DNA of 64,000 nt from Blattamonas nauphoetae (taxonomy: Eukaryota; Preaxostyla; Oxymonadida): assembly GCA_033064195.1 (NCBI GenBank), contig JARBJD010000065.1:62001-126000 (forward strand). Reading direction: 5' to 3'. The position numbers were made by a program, and so were the translations under genes. The first letter of the stretch is position 1, and every line of letters begins with the position of its first letter. This document shows, piece after piece, positions 47,101 through 59,804 of this stretch. The notes beneath the pieces were generated by a model that was not told the origin of the DNA, made no database searches, and saw only the letters and a list, made by a program, of their open reading frames with translations.

Positions 47101-50100
47101 GCACACTCTCGAGATCTCGAAGTGTTATGTCATTCCTGATTTTGCAACAAACAAGAAGGGAGTTGTGCGACTCACTGGAAGCTACGAAACAAATCCAGCC
47201 CAAGTCATCATCACCGAATGTGGATTTCTGTCTGCTTCTCCTCATCTGCTCCCATCGACAATTCAGAAAGATGGGATTGGGTTCCCAACACTTCGGGTGT
47301 CGAAGGGAGAGGTTGGAGGAGAGAAGGAGGGAGAGGATTCGGTGATGTGTGGGCATCCCGACAGGAAATGCTTGACACTCCGCCACGCAGCGACATTGTG
47401 CCGAGCGACAGAAGGAACAGAAGACATGATTTCAGTGATTGTTGGAGAAGGGGAACATTCAGAAGAGACGATCGCTGTTGGAGGAATGAGGATCGGAGTC
47501 CGTGGAGAAGATGGGAAGAAGAGCGAGACGAAGTTGAGATCTCAAGATGGAACTCGTCTGATGACACTTGGAGATGGTCTTCTCTCTCTCGACTCCCTTC
47601 ACCATCGTCCTCCCATCGATCTCGTCATCATCATCAACCATCTCGAGCAGTGGAACGCTCTCGATCACATCAGTGTCGTTCATGACGAACGCCAATCAGC
47701 CGACACTCTCCTCTCCCATCATCTCGATGGCAGCTGGCACAGCCACTCTCGACTCTTGTGATCTTCCTGCTCTCCTGTTCTCAAACAAGGAAGCATTCAT
47801 CACTGTCGCTTCGGAAGGAACTCTTTTGCTCAAATCACTCAGCTGTGACCAAAATGATGCCTCATCTGATTCTCTTGTTGTCTCATCTGGATCAGTGGCG
47901 CTTGTTGATTGTTCGCTGTCCAACATCGCTCTTGCATCGTCACTCCTTCGTGAGTCTGGCGACTTGTCTCTTAGTGGATGCACTTTCACCTGTCTGCTCG
48001 CTTCCACTCACTCTGAAGACTCTTCACATGTCGTTGATGTGACGATTGGGGAAGGGAAGTCTCTGAGAATTGGGAAATCGACATCAAACTCGAAGACATC
48101 GTTCGTCAGCTGCTCATCGAAAGAAGATGGTGGAGGACTGAAAGTGTGTGTTTCGGGAAGTGGAGTGGTTGAGCTGGCGGAAGTTCACTTCTCGAAATGC
48201 TCGTCGTCTGGAAATGGAGGTGCCGTGTTGATCGAAGTTGCCTCTCTCTTCGCTGGCACCATCTCGTTCTCCGCTGTTGAGTTTGGAACTGGTGATGACA
48301 AAAACACAGCCACACTCGGAACAGATTTGTTCGTGACTACTCCTGATCTGAGCACACTCATGACTACTCAAGGATTTTTGACATTGAGACCAGACCTTCC
48401 AGAAGATGGTACATTTGGAAAGGAAGAGAAGAATGGACTGATGGGAAAGGATGGAGACAAAGCAGTTGAATCTCTTCTGTTCATCTGGTATTCTCACAGG
48501 AGTGGAGAGAAGCATGTTGAAGGAGCGACTGGAGAGGATCACGCGAACTGTGGACTCCTCCAACTTCCCTGCCTTTCGCTCTCGACGGCACATCAGAGTC
48601 TGAACGAGACGAACCAGACAATCTCGATCGACTCCTCCCTCACACTTGCCGATTCCGTCACTGCCCGTTCGACTGGATCTGTCCTCACATCGACACTCTC
48701 CACACCTCCCACCTTGACCATCGCTTCTGCGTTCTCTTTCGTTGTTTCAGCTGGTCCCATCGAACTGTCATCTCTTTCGTTTGTTCCCAAAGAGGAAGCC
48801 AGATCCACTCCACTGTTCTCCATTTCTAATTGTGGATCATTGTCAGTGAGATCGTGTTCGTTCTCCTCATTCCAATCTACATCATCACCTTCGATTCTGT
48901 TTGGGAGTGTTGGTTCTGAACAGTCTGTCTCGCTTGACTCAATCACATTCACATCTTGCTGGTCGAGTGGCCAAGTGTCGTCAGGAGTGATTTCACTCTC
49001 GCTCTCCGACGATTCATCTCTCTCCATCAAAGGGTCAACCACAATCACAACTTGCTCCTCTCCAACAGCAGAATCCGACTTCCTCTTCCTGTCTCGACCA
49101 GCCTTCACCAAATCATTCGTCTCAACTGCTCTTTCATTGGCGTGGAACAAAGATGACACAACCACTCGCTCATTTGTTGGGAAAGAAGGAAGTCATTCAC
49201 CAAATGTGCCTCTCTATCTGTTCCTTGCCGAATTGGGGTCGGATGGTCATCTCTCGAATTCCTCATGCGACATGTCAGTGTGTGGATTTGAAGTCTATCC
49301 CTGTGCCTCTCTCTCGAAGATGATCACTCGTCTCTCGTCCGCTGTCTCTCCAACGATCCAACTCGACACAGATTTCACCCAAAGCACTTCGCAATCATTC
49401 AGTTCTGCTCTCACAATCGAAGGAAATGACAGAAAGCTCATCATCGCTGATTCATCGACTGAGCTGATCTCTTCAGGATTCTTCGCAGTCATTTCGTCTG
49501 TCGCACTGAACGCGGTTGTGATTGAGATCTCATCTCTGAAACATGTGAATCTTATCTCCATTTTAACAGGAAAGCTGAAGATGGAGGGATGCACAATATT
49601 GTTGAATGAGGGATCGATTCGTGGAAGTGTTGTGAAAGTGGAAGATGGAGGGAGTTTGGTTGTGAATGGTTCAGTGTTCACAGACATCGTGAGCTCAGAC
49701 TCGAAAGGAGGAGTGATTGTGGGAGTTGTGAGTGAGTCGTCGGAGTTCAGAATTGACAACACAACTTTCTCCGACTGCAAATGCGAAGGGATTGCTCACT
49801 GCATCTGGATGGAACTGCGAAACAGTTCGACGAACAAATTCTCATATTCGATGACAAACATTGAGATTGAGCGGACGAAGAAAGAAACAAAGACAGAATG
49901 GAATGAAGAAGTGGAAGAATGGAAGAAAGTGACAGATGTGTTTGTGATGGGAAGCAAATTGGATGTTCTGATTGAGACGAGTGATTGGGAAGGGAGCTTC
50001 ACGAAAGAGACGAATGCAGAATCGCTTTGGGGAGAAGATGGAGTGAGTGGGGTTGATTGCTCTCTTCTTGTTTATCTGATTGAGATTTTGGAAGCTGTTG

Positions 50101-53100
50101 AAGTGGATGGGAATGGAGAGACATTCACGAAATGTGGGCATTTCCTTCTTTTCTGCTCGTCAATGGAGTTGGGAGTGAATCGTCTGATTGGAGCAGATTT
50201 GGAGAAGATTCGAGTGATGGAGTCGATCTGGATGGACATTGTTGTTTCGCTGGAAGGAGACATCACGATTTGTGGATCAACAAACGAATCAACTCTCCTC
50301 TTCACACCAACTGGTCGATTTGTGAACGAACTCCACAACGGCATCGCTTCATCGCTCTCCATCGACTCTCTGATCATCTCCTTCCCAACCACAGCTCCTT
50401 CGAACCCTCTCTTCGTCTCTTCGTGTGGAACTCTCTCCTTCACCTCGTGCTCGATCACATCGTCGATTCCGATCACTCAAAGCGTGATCTCAATTGAGGG
50501 AGGAATCCTTCGTGTGACAGGAATGTCAGCTGGTGATCTGGAAATGACAGACTGTGCACTGATCGACTCGAAAGGAAATGTGGAACTGTCATCCAGCACG
50601 TTTGAGAGAATTGTGGGAAACATGAAGAAGGGAAGTGTGTTGTGGGGAGAATTGGGGGAGTCAGTTGAAGTGAGTGTGAAACACTGCTCGTTCGAGGAGT
50701 GCAGTGGAGATGGAGAAACACGATGGATTGAGCTGAAAGGAAGAAACACACACACATTGGTTGGATCGAACTGGGAAGGATCATTCAACAAGACGAGTGT
50801 TTGGAGTGGAGTGATGGTTGAGGCAGAAAGCTGGTCTCACGATTCCTCGTTCAACCCGTATTCTCTTCTGTACGAGTTCCATCCTCGCTCTGCTGGGAAG
50901 ATTCTGGTGTCGACAACGGAAAAGAGCGAAGACCATCCTCTGTGTGGATCGTTGGAACGTCCCTGCCGAACGATTTCGGATGGAGTGACATTGACAAATG
51001 AGCGGAATGTGGAGATTGTTGGATCTGTCTCGCTGAATTCCAAAATTGCTGATGAATGGAGATGCTCTGTTGATTTGTGGATTCAAACAGCATGGAAGAC
51101 TGGAGATGGTTGGGAAAGATCAGATTGTGAACAACGTGTTCGTCTATCCTGATGAACTCTCACTGTCAGCTCTGACACTGGATGTGAGTTCATCGACACT
51201 GGAATCTTCTGAAGGGATTGTGGTTTGTGAGAATGGAGAAGTGATTGTTGAGAATGTGGTTGTCTCGTCGTCTCGCTCGATCAATCCATCACTTCTTGTT
51301 GTTTGGGGAGGAAGAGTGAATGTGAGTGGTCTGACTCTCTCCTCGCTTTCGTTCTCCTCAACCGCTCTTCGGATCCAAACATCAGAATCGATGACTCTGA
51401 AAGGGATTGAAATGAAGAACACATCGTGCTCGACGCTTCTCTCACTGATTGATGGACAAGATGCCGTGATTGATTCGTGCCACTTCACTGGGAAAGAACC
51501 ATCTTCGAACGACGATGCATCTCCCTCCATCTGTACTTGGGATACAGGCCTCCTCGTCATCGCCAACTCGTCTGCATCTGTCCTGTTGTCCCTCTTCACA
51601 CAACTGAACCAAGGAGCCATCCACATCACCAACAGTTCTCTCTCTATCCACTCATCCACCTTCTCCGAAAATACAGTCCCAAACACTTCCAGTTCCGCCC
51701 GAAAGAACGTTCGCTGTGCATCAGGCACTCTGACAGTTGGGAGTTTGGGAGGTGGAGATGGGCTTCTTCCTGGATCGTCAGCGTGGATGTCGATTGGCGA
51801 AGAATGCTTATTTAGTTCACCCGTGGTTGATGCCAACGCTCCTTTCTTCATCCCAGCATTCTCCATCACTTCGTCGAAAGTGAAGACAGACACGAAGTGC
51901 ACGTCCTTCGCACTGACTCTGGTTGGAGAGACACTGATTCCGTGTGGTCTGTTCTTGGAAGTATTTGAGAAAGAGAAGGGAGTTGAGGGCAATGCAACAT
52001 GGTTTCCTCTTTCTGAAGAATCCACCACACTCTTCTCCGAAACGAAGATCGAACTGACACTCGCATCGTCGTCGATCAAATTGAATCGCGCCTTGGAACT
52101 GCATGCTCGTCTGCTGTTTGGAATGAATCAACGCACATCCTCGATCGAACTGAAGAAAAGCGATGTTGACATTCGGAAGTCACAAGCAACACAAACAATG
52201 AAATGGCTGCTTCCAGTGATTGGAGGATTGATTGCGCTCTTCGTCTTTCTTCTCGTTCTGCTCTTGCTGCTTCGTCGTCGCAAGAAACAGAAAGCAGCTG
52301 AAGAGAAATCGCGACAAGAATTAAACGAGATCCAGGAAGACGATGTGGAGAAAGTGGAAGACTTCTCGCAAGGAACAATGAACAACGTACAACCAAGCCT
52401 CATCTCTGTCCCCCATTCGAGTGTCCTGGCGATGTCATCGACGGAACAAACAGTGCAGCCTCCACTTCTCGAGAAAGTTGAAACGAATGGGAACAAGGAT
52501 TGGAAAGAAGGTCTGGAGGTGATGGCTGATGTGTGGACAGGCGAGGCGAAGATGGAGCAGAGGATGGTGTGTGTGAGAGAGAGTCTGTTCGAGCGACTTC
52601 ATGGAAAGGTGAAAAGACCAATCGATGAAATGAGAACAAAGCGAGAACTGACTCGACTTCTGCTGAACATTGCGAAGCGAAACATGAATGTGCAACAACT
52701 GAAGCACATCACGCCACACGACATCATCGTCAGTGATTCGGGAGAAGTGTCGTTGAAAGTGAACACTCAGACAGATCAGATTCCAGCATTGCCTTCCGCT
52801 CAACCACACATGATCGACACGAAACTGGAAAATCTGGATGCACTTGCAACAGTCGAGACAGACGGAGGGATCGACGCAGGCCAGACCACGATGAACCACT
52901 CTGCTCCTTCGACAGGCCTGACAGCGCAGGAACAAGCGCGATGGGCAGCACCAGAAGTGTCGGAGAAGAAAGAGAACGTGGATGGGATGAAAGCGTCGGT
53001 TTTTAGCTTAGGCCTTGTTCTTTGGGAAATCGAGACTGGAGTTGTGCCGTTTGCGGAGCACGATGCTCAGAATGCACAACGCCAGATCGTGGCGGGGACA

Positions 53101-53259
53101 AGGCCGAATCTGTTGAGCATCCCACACACCCCAACACGCGAGCTGATTGAGCAATGCCTCCAGAGCGATCCGTCTGAACGACCAACACTGGAAGTGGTTT
53201 ACTCGCTTCTTCAGCAACAAGATGCTCGCTCTCAGGGTCCGAAACCGGCTGTGGAATAA
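44144..53259 (+). CDS. giant beta-helix receptor-like protein with TM and pseudokinase; two frame breaks
   Basis: Three overlapping frames (to 47761, 47568-51152, 51046-53259) form one gene of about 3,030 codons. ATG 44144 begins a signal peptide (MRLFIFIASLFPLVRTND). Parallel beta-helix rungs follow (for example CTFTSCSAPTGQYGGAIYHN, VSISESKFTECHT). Cys/Gly-rich junctions recur (CGHPDRKCLTLRHA, CGLLQLPCLSLSTAHQ, CGSLERPCRTISDG), marking repeated beta-helix modules. One membrane segment lies near 52201-52275 (LLPVIGGLIALFVFLLVLLL), then RRRKKQ. The cytosolic end keeps a kinase C-lobe (ARWAAPEV, ASVFSLGLVLWEIETGVVPF, CLQSDPSERPTLE). HRD is replaced by HITPHDIIV, and no DFG is present. The frame changes near 47570-47600 and 51040-51060 lack good splice borders; the second sits in a short A run. 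They could be sequencing or assembly errors, or true frameshifts. Confidence 0.75.
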
Positions 53260-54194
53260 CACCTCTGGCCTGTCAGTTGTCATCATTGATATCACTTTTC
53301 ATTCACTTATTCTCACCTCGAAGCTGTCACCACTTCACCTCAGCCATCTCAATGTCTCACACACCGACTCTGACGTCTGAAGGTCGTCACACGAGCCAAA
53401 CAATCCAACCCTCACCAATCACCAGTCAGCGTCTCTGCACTCTTCTTGACAACATCATCACTATGGATTCCAACTCATCTGGATCTCCCTCTCTCTGAGA
53501 TCGAAAACCAGCTCTCACATCACCTGAACAGTCATTCGTCGTCGAGTGAACCGTCTCTCATCAAACAACGATCTGTTGTGAGGATGTCAATCAGAAACAG
53601 CAGACGCTGATTTAATTCTCTCACACTTCTCTCTCACTTTGGTTGGAACGAGGTTCTTTGTCCGATACTACAGACTCGTCATTTCAGACCGTTCTTCATT
53701 TTCTGATAGCTCCAACAGAAAGTGCTTCGTTTTCGTTTTTCTTCGTTTGGGATGGAGATGTCTCTGTCTCTCCATCTGCTCTTCATTCTGAAACAGTCGT
53801 GTTGAAGTTCGCCATCGCTCGTTCTTGATCTCGATTGTTCAGCAACATCTGTTTCATTTTCGATGACGCTTGCAGATGTTGTTCCAGTTGTTCGAAATTC
53901 TGTCTTTTGTCTTCTGTTTCTTGCTTCATTTCCTGTTTCTTTCCCCACTCTTCCTCTCACAACACACATCACTCATTCTGCACTTCACTGATCACATCTG
54001 AACGAAATCATTGTGGATTCGCATGATGCCAATCGTTAATTCCAATCGCGACAGATTCATGAGAGGGTTTCGAAAGTGGAAACATTGTCTGGATCAGCAC
54101 AGGAGTGAAAGTGTCTCAAATTCTCTCTCTCGCAAGTCACAAAACAGACCTTCATGAATCTCATGAAACAACACTCATTTGAAGAAACAAATGT
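53260..54194. other. intergenic, no gene seen
   Basis: Short frames only. Separates the giant beta-helix gene from duplication block B. No RNA gene or repeat recognised. Confidence 0.45.
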
Positions 54195-56875
54195 GAAAAT
54201 CCAGAATCGAACTGAACCCCACAAATCAGGTCCAGTTCAGAAAAATGTCGAAACAGTCCAATAGAAAACATTGGTCAGAGTTCTATTGCATACCACGTTC
54301 CCACCCGAATAGACAAGCACATCATGAGCCAGCAAGGGGCAGGTGTAATAGCTCACGACACGGCTTGGGCACTGAAGCTCAGCTTCCACAAGATCAGCAA
54401 ACCCTTCGGCGATGAGATGCAGCTGCTTCGTTCCTCGGAAGTTTTCGTATAGAAATGGCTCGCGCGTGAGAACATGGGTTGTTTCCTGAAGATCTCGCAT
54501 CAGATGCATTGCGAACAGTTCTCCGATGAGAGATGGGGTGGGATCGAATCGAGATTTCATCACACCATGGAAGAGGCAGTTTGGGATGGAAAAAAAGGAG
54601 AGAGTGGAAGGGTTGGGATTGGGCATCGTTTTCGCGTGTTGAATTGTTTTGACGAGTGTTGAGACGATTCGACGAGTGATGGCTCGATCAGTCAATCCAA
54701 CAACTTGATGAATCCATGTCGAGTGGAAGACGGTGTGTTCAATCGGGATTGATATCACATCAACACAAGCGAAGAACTCGTCGACAGGGAAGACTCGAAG
54801 CCGAACATCTGGAGGGATCTGGCGGAATCCTTCGATCATATAATAATAACATGGTTTCTCACGAACTGTGGGCTTCTCTGCCGTCCACCAAGCAACAAGC
54901 AGTGTTCGGAGTTTCGATTGGACAGACGAGGGAAGAGGAGTGGAGGGAGTGGAAGCAAGGAGAGTCGATGTGAGAGGAGTGAAGATAGGAAGGAGAGAGT
55001 TGATGGGACAGAACTGGAAGAGCGACAGAATCGCATTGTGGAGAGAGGTGTCGTGTTCATGAACATACGCCAACTCGAACAGCGCATTCAGAATCGGAAA
55101 CTTGTGTTCATCGCCTTTCTTGGTCGTTCTGAACGCAATCTCAAGCGCGAAGAACATCGAACGAGTTGAGGCATGCGAGGAGAGGAAAGAAGTGATCGCA
55201 CCGAGAGTGGCGAGGAGAAGCGACGGTGAGTCAACGGAAAGGAAACATGCGAGAACAGAGATCAGCTGAGATGAAGGGAGGGTGAGCTTGAGTGAGAAAG
55301 AGAGGAACGAAAGAATGGAACTGCCCAGATCGTTGGACGATTCGAGCGAGAACAACATTCGATTCTGATCCACTGACACTCTCCGCTTTGCAGTTCCAGC
55401 GAGTTGTTGGAGGGCTGCGAGTGCATCATCGTGGAGTTTCTGGATGAGGGATTGTCCTTGTGGTAACGAAAAGTGGGGTGTGTGATTCATGTCGATGAAG
55501 AGTGCCAGGCATGACCAGGCCTTGACAAGTGAAAAGAGTGGGGAACAGACTTTCGTTTGAAGAGATCGTTCTTTGTGAACATAATCCGAGGCGACGAAGG
55601 GAGAAAACGATTTCAGGAATTTGAGTGGAACAAGGTCATTCGGAGGGAATGTCGTCGCAACTGAAGAGATGAAAAGGAAACAGGCAGACAAAGTGATTCA
55701 ATGAGGGAAAGAAGTGGTTCCTGAGGAACAGTCAAGATGATGAAGGCAAACATTGAAAGTGGGAGAGAGTTTTGGATCGAGGACATGGATGGCTCGAATC
55801 AGAGCAGATTGTTTTGAAAAGAGTCGGGAAACGGCTGTCCGATAATCTGATTCTTTTGGGGTGAAGGAGAAACAATGTCAAACTTTCGATTGCCTCGTTC
55901 ATTTCACGAACACAACTTTCGATCTCTTTCCGATTCGACGAAAACAATCCGGTCAGCCTCGGCGACCAGGAGGAGTCCACTTTCGGATAATGGGGAGCAG
56001 ACGGATGATGTTGTGCATTTTGATTGAATCTCAACGAGTTGCGCCAGATCTGCTTTGAACTCTTTCTTTGATGTTGTGGGAGCTTGATGAGCACATGTGG
56101 GCGGCAAGAGGAAAGACACAAAGGAGTGGACATTGGGGTGGTGGATAAAAGAAAGAAAAAAGTGAAGGGAAGAATGGAGAGATGATCTGAACCACAACTT
56201 TGCATCTTTGAGTCACCACCGGTTTTGGTCATCCAATCTCTTCTGATTTCCGAAAAATTTGTTGTATGAAACAAAAAACCAACACCACAGTCACCATTCG
56301 TGGAATACCAAAACGAAGGAAGAATTGCGAAGGAGAAAAACGATGGATTGACAAAAGAGTGTCCATGTTGAGGAAGAAGACCAATGATCACCCAAAAGAT
56401 GAAGAGAGGCTCCAACGACTATTTCATGCAGGAACACGACAGCACCGTCTGCGATTGTCACAACTCACAGCGGCATGTCCTCGTCCTTTCCACCAGTCCA
56501 CCATTCCCAAAGATCGTCAGCGAGTGCGGGCCGTCGTCGTCTGACCCTGAGGGAAGGGACTGCGACAACGACCCAGGTGAGCTCGAAGAGAAGCGCGCAG
56601 ACGGAAACTGTGACGGGAATGGTTGCAGAGAGTGGGGTGACCCACTGAATGGCGACGTGATGGCCGAAAACGACGAGTTCGACGAAAGTGGTGGCTGAAT
56701 ACCAAAAAGCGACGTTGGGTGGCTTCCTTGACTTGAACCACCGAGACCCAGCGACGATGCCAGCGAGCTCGGCCCATCAATCTGGTCCAGAAGTCTCGAC
56801 TGTGAAACTTTCACTGGCTGAAGAAAGAGAACTGATTGATCGTATGGAACATGTGTCGGGAAGGGGAGGTTGTAC
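54195..56875 (-). repeat. duplication block B, left arm
   Basis: Direct copy of 22975-25640. Gene order and orientation are the same as in block A. The left boundary lies in the 3' flank (aatcgaactgaaccccacaa). Confidence 0.85.
54237..56133 (-). pseudogene. unrecognised helical protein, copy B, one in-frame stop
   Basis: Same structure as copy A: exon 55884-56133 from ATG 56133, a 31-bp intron (55853-55883), then exon 54237-55852. The spliced frame meets TGA at 55698-55700 where copy A has TCA (Ser); beyond it the frame is open to 54237. Apart from that stop the two proteins align end to end with scattered substitutions, including conservative ones. Recent loss is likely, though an alternative start below the stop could still give a shorter protein (the 484-codon frame starts with TTG, not ATG). 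Confidence 0.7.
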
Positions 56876-57303
56876 GGTGAATCGTACGACAAGCTTGGGA
56901 TGGTTGTGGTTGGGATGTTTGGGATGTTCGACGACAACGGAGAGAAATCCGAGTCGAGCAGGACATCGTTCCCTTCGTCTGGATCGAAAATCGACCGCCC
57001 GATGTCAAAATTTGGGTTAATTTGGAACGCAGACGACGGACCAGATTAAAAGCCGTTCTGCGTGTTTGTCGGTGACACTGGCGGAAGGAGCGAGTTCGAT
57101 GGTGATTGTGTCATCTTGTACGAAGGAAGGAGGGCAGATGGTGACTTCTTGGCCAGAGGAAGTGGCTGAGCTGATGGGTTTGTTCTGGGTGAGGGGTTGT
57201 GTGGTGGGGGATAAAGAGAAGCTGGGACCAGATGTGACAGCGAAGGCCCAGCCGAGGGGATACATTGAGGAGACGTCTGGATTCCACACTGAAACTCCAC
57301 CAC
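56458..57303 (-). pseudogene. Ser/Pro-rich disordered protein, copy B, one in-frame stop
   Basis: A single minus-strand frame spans about 280 codons: SAGPSLSHLVPASLYPPPHN, then PPVSPTNTQNGF, a TAA near 57046, and SGPSSAFQINPNFDIGRSIF. It continues through SNIPNIPTTTIPSLSYDSP to the stop at 56458. Composition is the same on both sides of the TAA, which argues that it interrupts one gene. The true start is not defined. Copy A keeps only the last third. No domain recognised. Confidence 0.48.
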
Positions 57304-57843
57304 GCACTCACAATGAACGATTCACCAAACCACCATATCCAGGCAGCTCTCAACCTCCCGATCCACTTCTCCACACATCGAAATGTCGCCATTCTTGAGT
57401 CTCCGAAGATGACGCCAAAACGTCCAGCCAATCCCTTTTTGCTAGTCACTCCGTCATTCTCCACTCCTTCCATTTCCAGTCCAAACTCAATAATCACCAC
57501 TTCTCATCAATCTTCGAAGAACTCACTCAACTCACGCTCTCTCTAACTCCCATGCATGTCGATCGACCCTTTGAATGAAATCTCTCATATCTTCTATCGT
57601 ATCCACTGAAAATCCCTGAAATTTACGAACACGCATACATTTTCCTCTCATCTTTCATTCATTTTGGGCGATATCTTCAGTGAACTGAGGTGTGTGTGTG
57701 AGATGTAGCAGTGAAACGGGAAGACACTTCGAACTGTCCAGGTTCACATCAAATCAGTGAATCAGAATGCTTTATCATTTAGTTCACCCCAAATGATTGT
57801 TCCAAGCAACGTCCTCTTCCAATCAGGGTTGTCGAATGGGCAT
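57304..57843. other. no assignable gene; part of right-arm 3' flank
   Basis: Overlapping frames on both strands at 57265-57546 cannot be told apart on composition. From about 57550 the sequence matches the 3' flank of the Mps1-like gene in block A. Confidence 0.35.
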
Positions 57844-59680
57844 TCATCGATGCGATTGTGTGATTGTGGAAGCACTCTTGAAATCCGGAAACAACTCAGA
57901 ACTCAACAGTTCATCAACCGAGGGCCGTCTGTGTTGTGGAATAGTGATGAGAAAGAGACACATACCTCCGTTCATCTCTCTGCAAGCACTGAAATATCGT
58001 GTTTTGGAACTGTGTCAAATCACATGGAACAAACGGAATTAGTATTGGTTCGTCTGATATGAGGGTCCTAGGAGAGTTCAAAAATAGGAATGGATACCGA
58101 AGTTTTTTCGATGGATCTTCTTTTGAATTGACGACATGTGTAAGTGCTGTCACACCGTAGACCATCTCGTACAAAATCATCCCTAATGACCAAACATCCG
58201 ATGCTTTCCGCTTTATCGCAGCTAGGACAAACATGAACAATCTCAAATCACATACGAAAGCCAGGTTGACATCCGCGACCAGCTGCCTCTGGGGAAATGT
58301 AATTAGGAGTTCCGATGCCCAAAAGTTGTTGAACATGTGTTTGGTTGTCGTCAATCGCTTGTGCAATTCCAAAATCGATTAATTTGAGATGGCCTTGAAC
58401 GAACAAGAAGTTCGCTGGTTTGAGATCACCATGGATAATTCCATCTTCAAAATGGTGAATTTCCCTGATAGCCTCAAGCATCTCTCTCTATAGTGTCTTG
58501 ATTCGCTCTTTCGGCACAATTGGAAAGATCTGGGAATGCTTTTTCCAGGCTTCGTCAATCACACTCGCTATAGAACCAAAAACTTGCCTGTAGTTAGCCT
58601 CATTTCGTTCTTTTCCCATTTTATCAAGTGCTTTGTATTTCCACGCTATCATCTCCTTCGAAAGGTCTTGTTGTCCAAGTTCCATCACAAGTCGAACTGA
58701 ACTTGAGCTGACAATTGGCCTTGGGTCGTTGTACAGTTGGATAATTCCAGGCCTTCCTCGCAGTTTCAGCAGGATTCGGATCTCATCTTCAGCCATTTGG
58801 CGTCTCATCTGAACAAGATGAAATAAAGAATGAAAATACCTCGTCGTCGGGAATCTCAATAAGTTTTAATGCATAATCTTTCTTTGTTTTGTTCGAGTGT
58901 ACATGATACACTGGTGCAGATCCTCCTTTTCCAATCCGATTTTCCTCAGAACAGATGAAACTGTTTGGGTCAATCATTCCTTCATCCTCCTGATCAATAT
59001 CCATATCATCCATCTCAGTATAAACAAGGGAGAAGGTAGACTTTGATGACATTGAATTTGAAAGTAATGACGAAGACGCATTTGAATTTGGTTGCGAGAA
59101 AAGTGAATTCTGTGGTGTCGAGGATGGAGATGGTGTCACATAATTTTGCGGAGTGAATGGACGAGGAGAAGGTTGTGGAGGAAGGAAATGTTGTTGAGGA
59201 AGCAGTGGCTGCTGAGCTGGCGTCTGACTGAAGGCTCCAAAATTTCTGTCTCGTTCCTGTGAATCCACAAGCATACACTCCCCTTTCTCTTCACAATCAG
59301 AAGGTAATTGGGGTGTCTTGTTCAGTTCAGATCTCTGTTTTTGAGTAGAACTCTGGTTTCCGAGTGGATTTCCCGCGTTCAGTGGCTTTTGAAGCTGTCC
59401 TGAAACGTGCTGATTAGAGGAAATAGGTGGAGCATTTTCGTCATTGTGCTTTGGTTCGATTGTCGTTCTGGTCGCTATCACACTGTATACACGATTTTCA
59501 TGAGAACCAATTCTTGGTTGAATCCAACTCTGGCGTTTCTTTCTGAAAGGAAGAATCAAGAGAAAAAATCATCAGAAGGACAAAAAATACCCAAATGGAA
59601 AATGGGGATTGGGTCGTGACATTTAATGTTTGGTTTGGTTTGAAAGGACAACACGATTGATTGGGACGATCAATGTCTAT
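57550..59680 (-). repeat. duplication block B, right arm
   Basis: Direct copy of 29880-32040, including the complete Mps1-like gene and its short 5' region. Similarity ends near caatgtct, where block A continues into the DeSI-like start codon. Confidence 0.87.
57844..59622 (-). pseudogene. Mps1/TTK-family kinase, copy B, one in-frame stop
   Basis: Same five-exon layout as copy A, from ATG 59622 (MSRPNPHFPFG) to TGA 57844-57846, with the corresponding introns. Gly loop (GKGGSAPVYHV), HGDLKPANF, LIDFGIAQ and SDVWSLGMILYEMVYG are kept. A TAG near 58485, between IKTL and REMLEAI, replaces the Trp codon TGG of copy A. All other exons are open. The substitutions between copies are many in the disordered N terminus and fewer in the kinase core, suggesting that B was under selection for some time before the stop arose. 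Confidence 0.75.
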
Positions 59681-59804
59681 TCGCATCTGATCCCTCTCAT
59701 TTGTTAAGGAACTACCTCGAACAAACATCAGAGAATCTCATTGTTTCTTGAGTTGACATTGAACCTTTCATCACTCCAACATCGCGCAGCTTCAAATTAA
59801 CGAA
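59623..59804. promoter_or_regulatory. divergent upstream region
   Basis: 182 bp between kinase copy B (minus) and the CLC gene (plus). The first 55 bp belong to the duplicated block; the rest is unique. Confidence 0.4.

Noticed and set aside
54237-59622. Alternative genetic code (TAG, TAA or TGA read as an amino acid) to explain stops in block B
   Set aside because: Three different stop codons would each need reassignment, while copy A has ordinary sense codons at the two positions that could be compared, and all three codons end intact genes elsewhere in the window.
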